Source: an uncultured Clostridia bacterium
GTDB taxonomy: Bacteria > Bacillota > Clostridia > Oscillospirales > Acutalibacteraceae
Direction of reading: 5' to 3'
Assembly: GCA_944380855.1 (NCBI GenBank)
Contig: CALWIW010000007.1
Coordinates: 1 to 63,507, forward strand
Length of the DNA: 63,507 nt
A program made the translations under genes and the position numbers. Of this stretch, positions 8,280-16,649 are shown piece after piece. How positions within the stretch are numbered: the first letter of the stretch is position 1; the number at the start of each line of letters is the position of its first letter. The notes under the pieces are model-generated. The model was not told the origin of the DNA, made no database searches, and was given only the letters and a program-made list of their open reading frames with translations.

Positions 8280-10628
8280 ATGATAAAAAATATCATAAAA
8301 AGGGATGGCAGATCCGTTCCCTTCGATATAGAAAAGATATCGCAGGCTATTTACAAAGCAGCCCAGGCAATCGGCGGAAACGATTACGAGGCGGCAAAGG
8401 AGCTTGCTTTGCAGGTTTGCGATTATTTGGAAAACACAGAGCATCAGACAGAGCCAACTGTTGAACACGTTCAGGATACAGTAGAAAAGGTTCTTATTGA
8501 AAACGGTCACGCAAGAACGGCTAAAGAATACATTCTCTATCGTTCCGAAAGAACAAGAATAAGAGAAATGAACACCAAGCTTATGAAAATCTATGAGGAT
8601 TTGACATTTAAGCCTGCCGAGGATAACGATATTAAACGTGAAAACGCCAATATTGACGGCGATACGGCAATGGGTACAATGCTTAAATATGGCTCAGAAG
8701 GTGCAAAGCAGTTCTATGAGATGTATATTTTGAACCCGAAGCACGCAAAAGCTCACAGAAACGGCGATATACATATCCATGACCTTGATTTTCTTACACT
8801 TACTACCACTTGCTGTCAAATTGACTTATTAAAGCTTTTCAACGGTGGTTTCTGCACAGGACACGGTTATCTCCGTGAACCCAATGATATAGTTTCATAT
8901 TCTGCACTGGCTTGTATTGCTATTCAGTCAAACCAAAACGACCAGCACGGCGGTCAGAGTATTCCTAACTTTGATTATGGTATGGCAAAGGGCGTTGCAA
9001 AGACATACAGAAGAATTTACAGACAAAATCTTGCACGTGGAATAGAACTTCTTTGTGAAGATGATGACGCTGTAAATACCGGCAAGGAGATTTGCGACAA
9101 GGCAGAGGAAATCAGCGGACAGTGGCCAAAGCTTGAGGACGGCAAGGCGTATATGGACGAAGAGATTAAAATTCTCACAGAAAAATACGGCGAAAAACTT
9201 GCAGGAAAGCTTCAAAGATTTGCTTTCAGACACGCAGAAAAAGAGACAGACAGAGCCTGCTATCAGGCTATGGAAGCCCTTGTGCACAACCTCAACACCA
9301 TGCACAGCCGTGCAGGTGCACAGATTCCGTTCAGCTCATTGAATTACGGTACAGATACTTCTCCTGAGGGCAGAATGGTTATGAAAAATGTTTTGCTTGC
9401 TACCGAGGCCGGTCTTGGCAACGGGGAAACACCAATTTTCCCGATACATATTTTCAAGGTTAAAGAGGGAGTAAACTTTAATCCGGGAGATCCAAACTAC
9501 GATTTGTTTAAGCTGGCTTGCAGAGTTTCCGCAAAGCGTTTGTTCCCGAACTTCTCTTTCCTTGACGCACCATTCAACCTCCAGTATTACAAAGAGGGAC
9601 ATCCGGAAACCGAATGTGCATATATGGGCTGCCGAACAAGGGTTATTGCAAACCATTATGACCCAACAAGAGAGATTGTAAACGGCAGAGGAAATTTAAG
9701 CTTTACATCAATAAATCTTCCCAGACTTGCAATTCTTTCAAATAAGAACATAGACTTTTTCTTCGAGCAGCTTGACAGAATGATTGATTTGGTTATTGAA
9801 CAGCTTCTCGCAAGATTTGAAATCCAGTGTCAAAAGCTTGTAAAGAACTATCCTTTCCTTATGGGACAGGGAGTTTGGATAGACAGCGAAAAGCTCAATC
9901 CTAACGATTCAGTACGTGAGGTTTTAAAGCACGGAACACTTACCTGCGGATTTATAGGACTTGCCGAGTGTCTTAAAGCTCTTACAGGCAAGCATCACGG
10001 CGAAAGCATGGAGTCACAGCGTTTAGGTCTTGAGATTGTAGGATATATGAGAAAAAGAATGAATCAGGCTTGCGAAGAGTACAACCTCAATTTCTCTCTT
10101 ATCGCAACACCGGCTGAGGGACTTTCAGGCAGATTTGTAAGAATGGACAGAGAGCGTTTCGGTTCTATCCCCGGAGTTACTGACAGAGATTACTATACAA
10201 ACTCTTTCCATGTTCCTGTATATTACAATATTTCAGCCTTTGAGAAAATTAAAATAGAAGCACCGTATCATAACCTTACAAACGGCGGTCACATCTCATA
10301 TATAGAGCTTGACGGCGACCCGACGGAAAACCTTGAAGCATTCGAGCAGGTTATCAGATATATGAAAGAATGCGGTATAGGTTACGGTTCTGTTAACCAT
10401 CCGGTTGACCGTGACCCTGTTTGCGGACACACAGGTATTATCGGTGAAACTTGTCCTCATTGCGGCAGAAAAGAAGGCGACAGCGGTATAGGATTTGAGA
10501 GAATAAGAAGAATTACAGGTTACCTTGTAGGAACTGTAGACCGCTTTAACAATGCTAAAAAGGCAGAGGTTAATGACAGAGTAAAACATAGCTTGGGAAC
10601 CTGCGAATGTGCCGAGGAGATTGGCTGA
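8280..10628 (+). CDS. nrdD: Anaerobic (class III) ribonucleoside-triphosphate reductase
   Basis: Glycyl-radical enzyme that reduces ribonucleoside triphosphates to deoxynucleotides under anoxia; cytoplasmic and activated by NrdG. The 782-residue protein starts with an ATP-cone allosteric domain (~1-95), followed by the ten-strand glycyl radical barrel. Near the C-terminus is a Cys4-type zinc site (VCGH and CPHCG), and then the radical loop TGYLVGTVDRFNN with Gly751 as the likely radical residue. The ATG follows AAAGGAAG. The gene forms an operon with nrdG, whose SD lies inside the nrdD 3' end. Transcription probably starts at the promoter at 8153-8181 under control of the palindrome at 8195-8218. 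Full length; no anomalies seen. Confidence 0.96.
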   Translation: MIKNIIKRDGRSVPFDIEKISQAIYKAAQAIGGNDYEAAKELALQVCDYLENTEHQTEPTVEHVQDTVEKVLIENGHARTAKEYILYRSERTRIREMNTKLMKIYEDLTFKPAEDNDIKRENANIDGDTAMGTMLKYGSEGAKQFYEMYILNPKHAKAHRNGDIHIHDLDFLTLTTTCCQIDLLKLFNGGFCTGHGYLREPNDIVSYSALACIAIQSNQNDQHGGQSIPNFDYGMAKGVAKTYRRIYRQNLARGIELLCEDDDAVNTGKEICDKAEEISGQWPKLEDGKAYMDEEIKILTEKYGEKLAGKLQRFAFRHAEKETDRACYQAMEALVHNLNTMHSRAGAQIPFSSLNYGTDTSPEGRMVMKNVLLATEAGLGNGETPIFPIHIFKVKEGVNFNPGDPNYDLFKLACRVSAKRLFPNFSFLDAPFNLQYYKEGHPETECAYMGCRTRVIANHYDPTREIVNGRGNLSFTSINLPRLAILSNKNIDFFFEQLDRMIDLVIEQLLARFEIQCQKLVKNYPFLMGQGVWIDSEKLNPNDSVREVLKHGTLTCGFIGLAECLKALTGKHHGESMESQRLGLEIVGYMRKRMNQACEEYNLNFSLIATPAEGLSGRFVRMDRERFGSIPGVTDRDYYTNSFHVPVYYNISAFEKIKIEAPYHNLTNGGHISYIELDGDPTENLEAFEQVIRYMKECGIGYGSVNHPVDRDPVCGHTGIIGETCPHCGRKEGDSGIGFERIRRITGYLVGTVDRFNNAKKAEVNDRVKHSLGTCECAEEIG

Positions 10629-10630
10629 TT

Positions 10631-11158
10631 ATGAGTGACAAACAGCACACTTTAAGGCTTGCAGGAGTTATAAGAGAGTCAATAGTGGACGGTCCGGGAA
10701 TAAGAATGACAATTTTTGTTCAGGGCTGTCCCCATCACTGCAAGGGCTGTCACAATGCAAAGACATGGGATTTCGATGGCGGTTATGACGCACAGCCTGA
10801 AAGGCTTATTGAAGAGGCAAAAAAAGACCCTCTTCTAAAAGGCCTTACCTTTTCAGGCGGCGAGCCTTTCTGTCAGGCGGAAGCACTTTCTTATCTCGGT
10901 AAGCTTGCTCACGAAGCGGGTCTTGACGTTTTTACATATACAGGATATACCTTTGAAGAACTTTTAGAGGGGTCAAAGGAAAATACACAGTGGCTTAAGC
11001 TTTTAAATGAAAGCGACTATCTTGTGGACGGACCTTTCATTCTGGAACAAAAAAATATTTTGCTTCGTTTCAGAGGAAGCAAAAATCAGAGAATTCTGGA
11101 AGTTAAAAAATCCCTTGAAGAGGGAAGAGCGGTTATTTCTGAGGAATATAATAAATGA
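10631..11158 (+). CDS. nrdG: Anaerobic ribonucleotide reductase activating protein (radical SAM)
   Basis: Radical SAM activase that installs the glycyl radical on NrdD. The 175-residue protein has the CPHHCKGC motif (C-x3-C-x2-C) binding a 4Fe-4S cluster near residue 35, followed by a TFSGGEPF segment typical of SAM-binding activases. I place the start at ATG 10631, 2 nt after the nrdD stop, with SD GAGGAG at 10614-10619. An in-frame ATG at 10607 would add eight residues from within nrdD and has no SD. Co-transcribed with nrdD; followed by a terminator and the inverted repeat copy. Confidence 0.95.
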   Translation: MSDKQHTLRLAGVIRESIVDGPGIRMTIFVQGCPHHCKGCHNAKTWDFDGGYDAQPERLIEEAKKDPLLKGLTFSGGEPFCQAEALSYLGKLAHEAGLDVFTYTGYTFEELLEGSKENTQWLKLLNESDYLVDGPFILEQKNILLRFRGSKNQRILEVKKSLEEGRAVISEEYNK

Positions 11159-11166
11159 TATTTTTT

Positions 11167-11196
11167 AAAGGTCGAGTTTTATGCCCGGCCTTTTTT
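11167..11196 (+). terminator. Intrinsic terminator of nrdDG
   Basis: AAAGGTCG pairs with CGGCCTTT, with T6 to 11196. Repeat copy B (reverse orientation) starts at the next base, and the hairpin occupies the position that repeat palindrome P3 holds in copies A and C. Confidence 0.8.
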
Positions 11197-11319
11197 GTTC
11201 ACTCCTGTGTTTTTTTGCAGCATTTTAAGACCTTGTAGGACGCTGTCCTCCAAACCACCTGCCAAAGGGACGTGGTCCCTTTGGAATCCCCCGATTTTCC
11301 TAAAACATTTGATATACAG
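11197..11319 (-). repeat. Dispersed multi-palindrome repeat, copy B (shortened, inverted)
   Basis: Read on the minus strand it matches copies A and C from the TGTAT edge through P1, P2 and the CAGGAGTGA-AAAAAA segment, then stops at the nrdG terminator. P3 and P4 are absent. P1 keeps its 10-bp stem with a 3-nt loop. P2 has one arm mismatch (GTCCTACAA). The shared core of about 120 bp therefore defines the minimal element. Confidence 0.85.
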
Positions 11320-11381
11320 CCGGATTGATATTAATACTGCTTGACTGATGACAGCGGAAAAAAGCAATATGTAAAAAAGCC

Positions 11382-11410
11382 TTGACTTAACTATACTTTA
11401 AATGTAGAAT
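11382..11410 (+). promoter_or_regulatory. Promoter for the ATP-grasp gene
   Basis: TTGACT (11382-11387), 17-bp spacer, TAGAAT (11405-11410). The start site near 11417 would leave only a short leader before AGGGA and the TTG start. Confidence 0.65.
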
Positions 11411-11444
11411 AATACAGATATAAAAAATAAAGGGATTGAGAAAA

Positions 11445-12461
11445 TTGGCAGCGTCATATGTTTTAAGAATACTGAAAGGTGCAAGCTTTTCAAGAATGTC
11501 TAAGGTTATTGACAAGGTTAAGGAAAAAAGCGGTAAAAACAAGGTTTCTATCTTTTTTGATATGGTCAACTGTTCTATAAGATACGGTGCGGGATATTAT
11601 GATTATCTTCTTTCAGAGTATTATAATATGAATAGTGCAGAAAGAAAAACATATATGACCCGTGTTAAAAATAAAAATCTTATTATGAGCCTCAACGACC
11701 AAAACTTTTCCTATATTTTTGACCAGAAAAATGTCTTTGATGAAAAGTTCAAGGATTTTCTCGGCAGAGAGGTTTTGGATATTGCAAAAATTGATTTTGA
11801 AAGATTTAAAGAGTTTGTGAATGGAAAGGAAAGCTTTTTTGCAAAGCCGTATATAGGAGAAAGCGGAAAAGGTATTGAAAAACTCCATGTGGCTGACTTT
11901 AAAGCTGTTGAAGAGCTTTACAAGTATGTGACAAACAAAGAGAAAAACTTTGGAGTTATTGAAGAGGTAATAGTTCAGCACCCTGACGCCGCAAAAATTT
12001 ACCCGCCGTCACTGAACTGCCTGAGGATTGTTACCCTTGTAAAGGACAATGTTCCGCACATTGTTTATGCTGTATTCAAAACAGGAAACAACGGAAATGT
12101 GGTTGATAACCTTGAAAGCGGAGGACTTGCCGCAAAATTTGATATGGAAAAAGGCGAAATCTGCGGTCAGGGTCATATGTCATCAATGGAGAAATACGAC
12201 GTTCACCCTTATACCGGTATACCGTTTAAAGGTTATAAGCTTCCTTATCTTAAAGAAATAAAGGAAATGGTATTTAAGGCTGCTTTGGTTGTGCCGGAGA
12301 TTAAATATGTAGGCTGGGATGTCTGCATAACGGAAAACGGTCCTGCAATCATCGAGGGCAACGATTACCCCGGTTATGATTTTCCTCAGTATTATGATGA
12401 CGGAACACCGAGAGTCGGCCTTTTGAAAAGAATTCAGGAGATTTTACCTGATTTCAAATGA
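11445..12461 (+). CDS. ATP-grasp protein, sugar-transfer-associated type
   Basis: Predicted cytoplasmic ATP-grasp ligase, about 338 residues, of the kind often linked to polysaccharide or surface-glycan loci (ATPgrasp_ST-like). An FFAKPYIGESGKGI segment near residue 130 resembles the nucleotide-binding glycine loop. Near the C-terminus, WDVCITENGPAIIEGND matches the ATP-grasp metal-binding strand (E..N..P..IEgN). No ATG is available. TTG 11445 is 9 nt after AGGGA, while TTG 11436 touches the SD, so 11445 is preferred. The gene is monocistronic, with its own promoter and a terminator shared with the convergent peptidase gene. No glycosyltransferases lie nearby, so substrate and acceptor are unknown. 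Confidence 0.75.
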   Translation: MAASYVLRILKGASFSRMSKVIDKVKEKSGKNKVSIFFDMVNCSIRYGAGYYDYLLSEYYNMNSAERKTYMTRVKNKNLIMSLNDQNFSYIFDQKNVFDEKFKDFLGREVLDIAKIDFERFKEFVNGKESFFAKPYIGESGKGIEKLHVADFKAVEELYKYVTNKEKNFGVIEEVIVQHPDAAKIYPPSLNCLRIVTLVKDNVPHIVYAVFKTGNNGNVVDNLESGGLAAKFDMEKGEICGQGHMSSMEKYDVHPYTGIPFKGYKLPYLKEIKEMVFKAALVVPEIKYVGWDVCITENGPAIIEGNDYPGYDFPQYYDDGTPRVGLLKRIQEILPDFK

Positions 12462-12482
12462 TTTTTATCTCTTATAAATTAT

Positions 12483-12511
12483 GAGCGGATACTGCAAATC
12501 AGTACCCGCTC
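12483..12511. terminator. Two-way terminator between convergent genes
   Basis: A 12-bp stem with one mismatch (GAGCGGATACTG / CAGTACCCGCTC) lies between the ATP-grasp stop and the stop of the opposite-strand peptidase gene, with AT-rich flanks on both sides. Confidence 0.75.
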
Positions 12512-12538
12512 AATTTTATATGATTATTCCAATATTAC

Positions 12539-13390
12539 TCATTTGTTTCCTCGGGATTCAAATATGCTTTCAAACCTTTCTCTGTCATATTCCAAAAGAC
12601 CGGATATAGGGTCGGATATTGTTACAGTATCCTCTGAATATCCGATAAGCACAGCACCGTGGTCGTTGACGCTCCAGTCCACATATTCCCCCGATTCTGT
12701 ATACCAGCCGTTTACCTCTCCTCTGTATACCATGGAAACAGTAACCCATACAACTACAGGTGTATCTTCACTGACAAGCTGATAAAGCTCTTCAGGGGTT
12801 GAGCCTGTTATGTCTTTGGCACGCATGGAACTGCCCTGGTCTTCAAGGTAATCATCTGCGGCGGTCACTATAGCTCCCGTTCCGCATATGTAGCCGCCGG
12901 GAGTAAAGGGATCTCCCACAAAGTAATTGTTTAAGTCGGGTCCGTAAAGATTCCCGTCGCTGCCGTAATAAAAATATGATGAAGCGATTGGAAGATATTC
13001 GGAAGCCATGGTGATTTTATCTGCGGAAAATCCGTAATAATTTAACACCATTGTCAAAGCGGTTATCTCACAGCCTGTGGGAAGCTCCGGCAATTGGCCG
13101 ACAATGTTGAAGTCACTTATAACATGGGAATTATTGCTTTCTGTTGTTTCTTCTGTAATTGCATTATTAAAGGAGTCATTGTTGTCTGTATTTTCTTGAT
13201 TGTATAAATCAGTCGGAACACTTTCGGTTTCACCGCTGTTAAAAGATGTACTGCTGTCAGTATTGTCTGTGTTTTTATCTCCGAAAAACACGAAATAATT
13301 GAAAATTAACATACTGTCGATAATTACAAACAGAAACGAAAGGGTTTTGATATTTTGTAAACGCCTGAGACGGCGGCGGTTTTCTCTCAT
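12539..13390 (-). CDS. Membrane-anchored C39-like cysteine peptidase
   Basis: Predicted papain-fold peptidase of the Peptidase_C39_2 type, 283 residues, exposed outside the cell. It has a basic N-terminus (RENRRRLRRLQ), one transmembrane segment at ~17-36 and an Asn/Ser/Thr-rich linker to ~90. The catalytic domain has Cys107 in LPTGCEITAL, His244 in NDHGAVLIGY and Asp260 in ISDPISG, a complete triad. The ATG has GAGGTG upstream. The gene is alone on the minus strand, convergent with the ATP-grasp gene and divergent from secG. Family members process cell-wall peptides or secreted proteins; the target here is unknown. Confidence 0.82.
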   Translation of the reverse strand: MRENRRRLRRLQNIKTLSFLFVIIDSMLIFNYFVFFGDKNTDNTDSSTSFNSGETESVPTDLYNQENTDNNDSFNNAITEETTESNNSHVISDFNIVGQLPELPTGCEITALTMVLNYYGFSADKITMASEYLPIASSYFYYGSDGNLYGPDLNNYFVGDPFTPGGYICGTGAIVTAADDYLEDQGSSMRAKDITGSTPEELYQLVSEDTPVVVWVTVSMVYRGEVNGWYTESGEYVDWSVNDHGAVLIGYSEDTVTISDPISGLLEYDRERFESIFESRGNK

Positions 13391-13692
13391 TCAGTTACAC
13401 CTCGCTAACATTATTTATATACACGTATTTAAACAATAGATTTTGTTAATAAAGATACATATTATTTTAATAAAAATCACCTTACAAAGTTTAAAGATAG
13501 CTTGATTATAATATACAATATCTATAATATAAAATGCAAGAGAAATTTATCGCTTAATGGGAAAAACAATAAAAATAGTACTTGAATTTGTTTTTGATAT
13601 ATGGTAAAATACAACGTATGAATGTTAAAGTATGCTTTGTTTGTTCATAGAACGACAGCAAAGTATAATTTGAATTGAAAGGACGAAAATAA
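13391..13692. other. Divergent intergenic region, C39 peptidase / secG
   Basis: About 300 bases of AT-rich sequence with no gene. It contains the secG promoter (13582-13610) and, in the secG leader, a 9-bp inverted repeat (13631-13639 with 13659-13667, one G-U pair) about 14 nt from the predicted start site. No clear promoter for the minus-strand peptidase was identified. Confidence 0.55.
13582..13610 (+). promoter_or_regulatory. secG promoter
   Basis: TTGAAT (13582-13587), 17-bp spacer, TAAAAT (13605-13610); start site near 13617. Confidence 0.65.
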
Positions 13693-13941
13693 ATGTCAGG
13701 TTTGGAAATTGCTTTCGGAGCCATCCTTATAGTTTTTGCGATTATTATGATTATCGTAATAATTCTTCAGGAAGGCAACCAGCAGGGTATCGGCGTTGTT
13801 ACAGGCGGTGCTGATTCTTTCTTCTCAAAGAATAAGGCTCGTTCAATAGACGCTTTCCTTTCACGCTGGACAAAGATTATTGCAATCGGCTTTGTTGTTT
13901 TTGTTGTTGCACTTAACGTATTTATGTTCTTTGCAAAATAA
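13693..13941 (+). CDS. secG: Preprotein translocase subunit SecG
   Basis: Small accessory subunit of the SecYEG channel in the cytoplasmic membrane. It has 82 residues with two transmembrane helices (~5-25 and ~58-79) joined by a Gly-rich loop containing the family-typical QEGNQQGIGVVTGGADSFF segment and a Lys/Arg-rich cytosolic turn. It starts at ATG after GAAAGGACG. It is transcribed from its own promoter and closed by a strong terminator, so it is effectively a single-gene unit here. Confidence 0.95.
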   Translation: MSGLEIAFGAILIVFAIIMIIVIILQEGNQQGIGVVTGGADSFFSKNKARSIDAFLSRWTKIIAIGFVVFVVALNVFMFFAK

Positions 13942-13964
13942 TTACAAGGTATTATTGCCGTAAG

Positions 13965-14016
13965 AAAAGCATAAAATTAACCGTCGGATATCCGGCGGTT
14001 AATTTTATGCTTTTTT
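13965..14016. terminator. Long-stem terminator after secG
   Basis: Nearly perfect inverted repeat of about 24 bp per arm (AAAAGCATAAAATTAACCG with its complement) around an ATA loop, with T-tracts readable on both strands. Unusually long for a simple terminator. Confidence 0.9.
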
Positions 14017-14031
14017 AATGGAGGAGAGTAT

Positions 14032-14295
14032 ATGAATACGGCTGTTGTAGTTATGATTTTGCTTTGCACAGTGGTTGCTTTTGGTATTGCCAATGCTCTG
14101 AGCGGAAAAAGAAAGCCTTTGAAAACAGGTTTTTTATATGTGTTTTTGGGAATAATTTCTTTAATAGCCGTTAATGCTTCTTCAGCTTATACCGGTATAA
14201 ATGTTCCTATAAGCTGTTATTCGATTTTGGTGTCCGGAATAGGAGGAATTCCGGGAACTGTGCTGCTTTCTGTTTTGCAGTTTGTTATCGTATAA
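14032..14295 (+). CDS. BofA-like small membrane protein
   Basis: The 87-residue membrane protein has two to three hydrophobic segments. Its C-terminal half (NVPISCYSILVSGIGGIPG, then a hydrophobic tail) matches the conserved region of pro-sigma-K processing inhibitor BofA, which in Bacillus holds the SpoIVFB protease inactive in the outer forespore membrane. SD is GGAGGAGAG, and ATG 14032 follows the secG terminator directly. The assignment rests on the short C-terminal motif and size. Other sporulation genes in the window agree with it, but sigma-K control in this organism is not shown. Confidence 0.65.
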   Translation: MNTAVVVMILLCTVVAFGIANALSGKRKPLKTGFLYVFLGIISLIAVNASSAYTGINVPISCYSILVSGIGGIPGTVLLSVLQFVIV

Positions 14296-14316
14296 GCTGT
14301 AAAAGTATCGAAAAGA

Positions 14317-14925
14317 TTACAACAGGCCCCCGATGTTGTTAAGAGCTTCCTCAATTAAATCCTTGTTCCTTGTCATAAGTGCTACCATCACCTTATAGAC
14401 GGTTTCAGGACTTTTGTGGAAATTTTTTCTTACTACCCTAGCTTGGTTTATATCGGGGACATAAAGCTGAAAGCTCATTAAATTCATATCTCCTCCTGAT
14501 ATTGAGCAGTTTACGTAACAACCGTTTTCAGCAGGAGTAATTGTAACCTTATTTTCTTTTTCAATCCTTTGTTTTTCCAAAAGTTCAAGAGTACAGGCAT
14601 ATGCTTTTTCTTTAACTGAATAGGCAAGGGTGTTTTCCAATTGGTCAGCCACCATTTTACCGTCACTGGTCAGCTCAAAGAGATTTTTGTCGCTGTCGCA
14701 TTTTTTCAGGTTTTTAAGATTTACCAAGTCGTCAAAACAAGAGCAAGCCTCGAAATAGTTTGCCAGTGCTTTTTCCAAAATAGCATTTACAACAATTTCT
14801 TTGCTTAATGGTTTGTTGACTGCACGAAAAATGTAGCAAATCAGCATTTTAATCTCTGTTTTTGTTCTCATGCCACCGGGAATAATACCCTCGTCAAAGG
14901 TGTCAAAAATATTATTCTGCGTCAA
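14317..14925 (-). CDS. DUF4364 family protein
   Basis: About 202 residues, soluble and predicted cytoplasmic. The N-terminal ~90 residues (TKTEIKMLICYIFRAV and following) look like a winged-helix module, followed by a mixed alpha/beta region ending RNKDLIEEALNNIGGLL. This matches the clostridial DUF4364 family, which is thought to be regulatory but is uncharacterised. The best start is TTG at 14925 (codon on 14923-14925), spaced correctly from GAGGTG. The GTG at 14934 overlaps that SD and is unlikely. Convergent with the bofA-like gene and divergent from the NfeD gene. Confidence 0.75.
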   Translation of the reverse strand: MTQNNIFDTFDEGIIPGGMRTKTEIKMLICYIFRAVNKPLSKEIVVNAILEKALANYFEACSCFDDLVNLKNLKKCDSDKNLFELTSDGKMVADQLENTLAYSVKEKAYACTLELLEKQRIEKENKVTITPAENGCYVNCSISGGDMNLMSFQLYVPDINQARVVRKNFHKSPETVYKVMVALMTRNKDLIEEALNNIGGLL

Positions 14926-15003
14926 ATATATCACCTCATAACCTGTATACTATTGTAATTATATCATATATTTTTTGTTTTTGGTAGGCTATTTTTAAAT
15001 TAC

Positions 15004-15032
15004 TTGACTATTTTGATAGTTTATGATATCTT
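15004..15032 (+). promoter_or_regulatory. Candidate promoter for the NfeD-SPFH operon
   Basis: TTGACT (15004-15009), 17-bp spacer, TATCTT (15027-15032). The -35 is good and the -10 weak (4 of 6 matches). Confidence 0.45.
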
Positions 15033-15057
15033 ATGGGTTAAGAAGGGAGGCACTTTT

Positions 15058-15489
15058 ATGGAATATATGCCGTATATTTGGATTGGGATTGCCGTATTGA
15101 TGGGTATAATCGAAGCTTCTACAGTACAAATGGTTTCAATTTGGTTTGTATTGGGTAGTTTGGCTGCGTCGGTTAGCTGTATTTTTACAGATAATATATA
15201 CATACAGATATCGGTTTTCTTGATTGTTTCCTTTGCAAGTCTTATTGCCACAAGGCCGTTTGTAAAGAAGTTAACAAAGTTTGGTAAAATAAAAACCAAC
15301 CTTGATTCTACCGTGGGAAAAACTGCCGTTGTCACAAGTGATATCGACAATAGAAAAAGCCAGGGAGCGGTATCGGTAGGAGGAAAAATCTGGACAGCAC
15401 GTTCTGCAGACGGAAAGCTTATACCTAAGGACAGCAATGTTAAGGTTGTTTCCATTGAAGGAGTTAAGCTTATTGTGGAAATAATATAA
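15058..15489 (+). CDS. NfeD-like membrane protein
   Basis: Short-form NfeD protein, 143 residues, that usually works with SPFH/stomatin proteins in membrane microdomain organisation or protease control. It has two to three transmembrane helices in residues 4-75, then a cytoplasmic OB-fold domain (VGKTAVVTSDI to the C-terminus). The ATG at 15058 has SD AGAAGGGAGG at the usual distance. An upstream TTG at 15004 is part of the promoter and has no SD. Followed 30 nt later by the SPFH gene, the classic partner arrangement. Confidence 0.88.
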   Translation: MEYMPYIWIGIAVLMGIIEASTVQMVSIWFVLGSLAASVSCIFTDNIYIQISVFLIVSFASLIATRPFVKKLTKFGKIKTNLDSTVGKTAVVTSDIDNRKSQGAVSVGGKIWTARSADGKLIPKDSNVKVVSIEGVKLIVEII

Positions 15490-15519
15490 ATTATTTAAAT
15501 GATATGGAGGAGTAAAACT

Positions 15520-16458
15520 ATGGAATTTTTTGAAGAGGTATTACCTAACATGATGGGATTTTTAATCCCCGCAATTATTGTTCTCATATTGATTATAGTA
15601 GTTGTAAGAAATATTAGGATTGTTCCTCAGGCTCATGCATATGTAATTGAGCGTCTGGGTGCATATTACACTACATGGGGAACAGGCTTGCATATTAAGA
15701 TACCGATTGTTGACAGGGTACACCAGAATGTTACTTTGAAAGAACAGGTTGTTGACTTTCCGCCTCAGCCGGTTATTACAAGAGATAACGTAACAATGCA
15801 GATTGACACTGTTGTGTATTTTGAAATTACAGACCCGAAGCTTTACTGCTACGGTGTTGAAAGACCTATCAGTGCTATTGAGAATCTCACAGCAACAACA
15901 TTGAGAAATATTATCGGTGACTTGGAGCTTGACAGTACATTAACATCAAGAGATACAATCAATGATAAAATCAGAATAATCCTTGATGAGGCAACAGACG
16001 CATGGGGTATCAAGGTTATCCGTGTTGAACTTAAAAACATTCTTCCGCCAAGAGAAATTCAGGACGCTATGGAAAAGCAGATGAAAGCAGAGCGTGAAAG
16101 ACGTGCAAGAATTCTCGACGCAGAGGGAGAGAAGAGAAGCCAGATTCTTGTTGCCGAGGGTATGAAGGAGTCTGCAATTCTTAAGGCTGACGCTATCAGA
16201 GAATCTAAAATCAGAGAAGCTGCCGGTGAAGCTGAGGCTATACTTACAGTACAAAAGGCTTACGCAGACGCCTTGAAAATGCTCAACGAGGCAAACCCAA
16301 CTGAAAAGGTTATTACCCTTAAAAGCCTTGAAGCTTTCCAGAAAGCCGCAGACGGCAAGGCTACAAAAATTATTATTCCTTCAGAAATTCAGGGTATTGC
16401 AGGACTTGCCACTTCTCTCAAGGAAGTATGGAACAACGACGTGCCGGCTTCAAAATAA
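15520..16458 (+). CDS. SPFH/Band 7 (stomatin-like, QmcA-type) membrane protein
   Basis: A 312-residue membrane scaffold protein. One transmembrane helix (~9-30), a Band 7 domain from IVPQAHAYVIERLGAYY to about residue 190, then a long Lys/Arg/Glu-rich coiled coil (MKAERERRARILDAEGEKRS and repeats of AEA motifs) that drives oligomer rings. It ends with a C-terminal segment SLKEVWN. The start is ATG 15520 after GGAGG; an in-frame ATG at 15499 has no SD. Operonic with NfeD. Expected to organise membrane patches and possibly present substrates to FtsH-type proteases; the specific role is unknown. Confidence 0.9.
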   Translation: MEFFEEVLPNMMGFLIPAIIVLILIIVVVRNIRIVPQAHAYVIERLGAYYTTWGTGLHIKIPIVDRVHQNVTLKEQVVDFPPQPVITRDNVTMQIDTVVYFEITDPKLYCYGVERPISAIENLTATTLRNIIGDLELDSTLTSRDTINDKIRIILDEATDAWGIKVIRVELKNILPPREIQDAMEKQMKAERERRARILDAEGEKRSQILVAEGMKESAILKADAIRESKIREAAGEAEAILTVQKAYADALKMLNEANPTEKVITLKSLEAFQKAADGKATKIIIPSEIQGIAGLATSLKEVWNNDVPASK

Positions 16459-16523
16459 GAAATCGTTTTTTCGGTAAATATACCAAAAATGCAGTAAAAA
16501 ATCATTTTTTGGCGGTATGTCTA

Positions 16524-16552
16524 TTGAATTTTAATTTGATTTAACTTATAAT
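16524..16552 (+). promoter_or_regulatory. purE operon promoter
   Basis: TTGAAT (16524-16529), 17-bp spacer, perfect TATAAT (16547-16552). Start site near 16559, giving a leader of about 90 nt. Confidence 0.72.
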
Positions 16553-16569
16553 AAAATATAAGTAATGTT

Positions 16570-16617
16570 GTATGCTAAGGCTACGGTTTACCGTAGCCTT
16601 TTGCTTTAATGGCATAC
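16570..16617 (+). promoter_or_regulatory. Structured leader hairpin upstream of purE
   Basis: An 11-bp perfect stem (16577-16587 with 16590-16600) is enclosed by a second 6-bp stem GTATGC/GCATAC (16570-16575 with 16612-16617). It lies between the purE promoter and the gene. The inner stem plus TTGCTTT looks like an intrinsic terminator, but it begins only ~18 nt after the predicted start site. It could terminate read-through from the SPFH gene, act as an attenuator, or cap the 5' end. It does not resemble the guanine riboswitch. Confidence 0.55.
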
Positions 16618-16649
16618 GTTTTCAGATTTAGAACGAAGGAGAGAATGAT

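Noticed and set aside
16553-16649. Guanine/purine riboswitch before purE
   Set aside because: The leader is too short before the hairpin and lacks the three-way junction core sequences.
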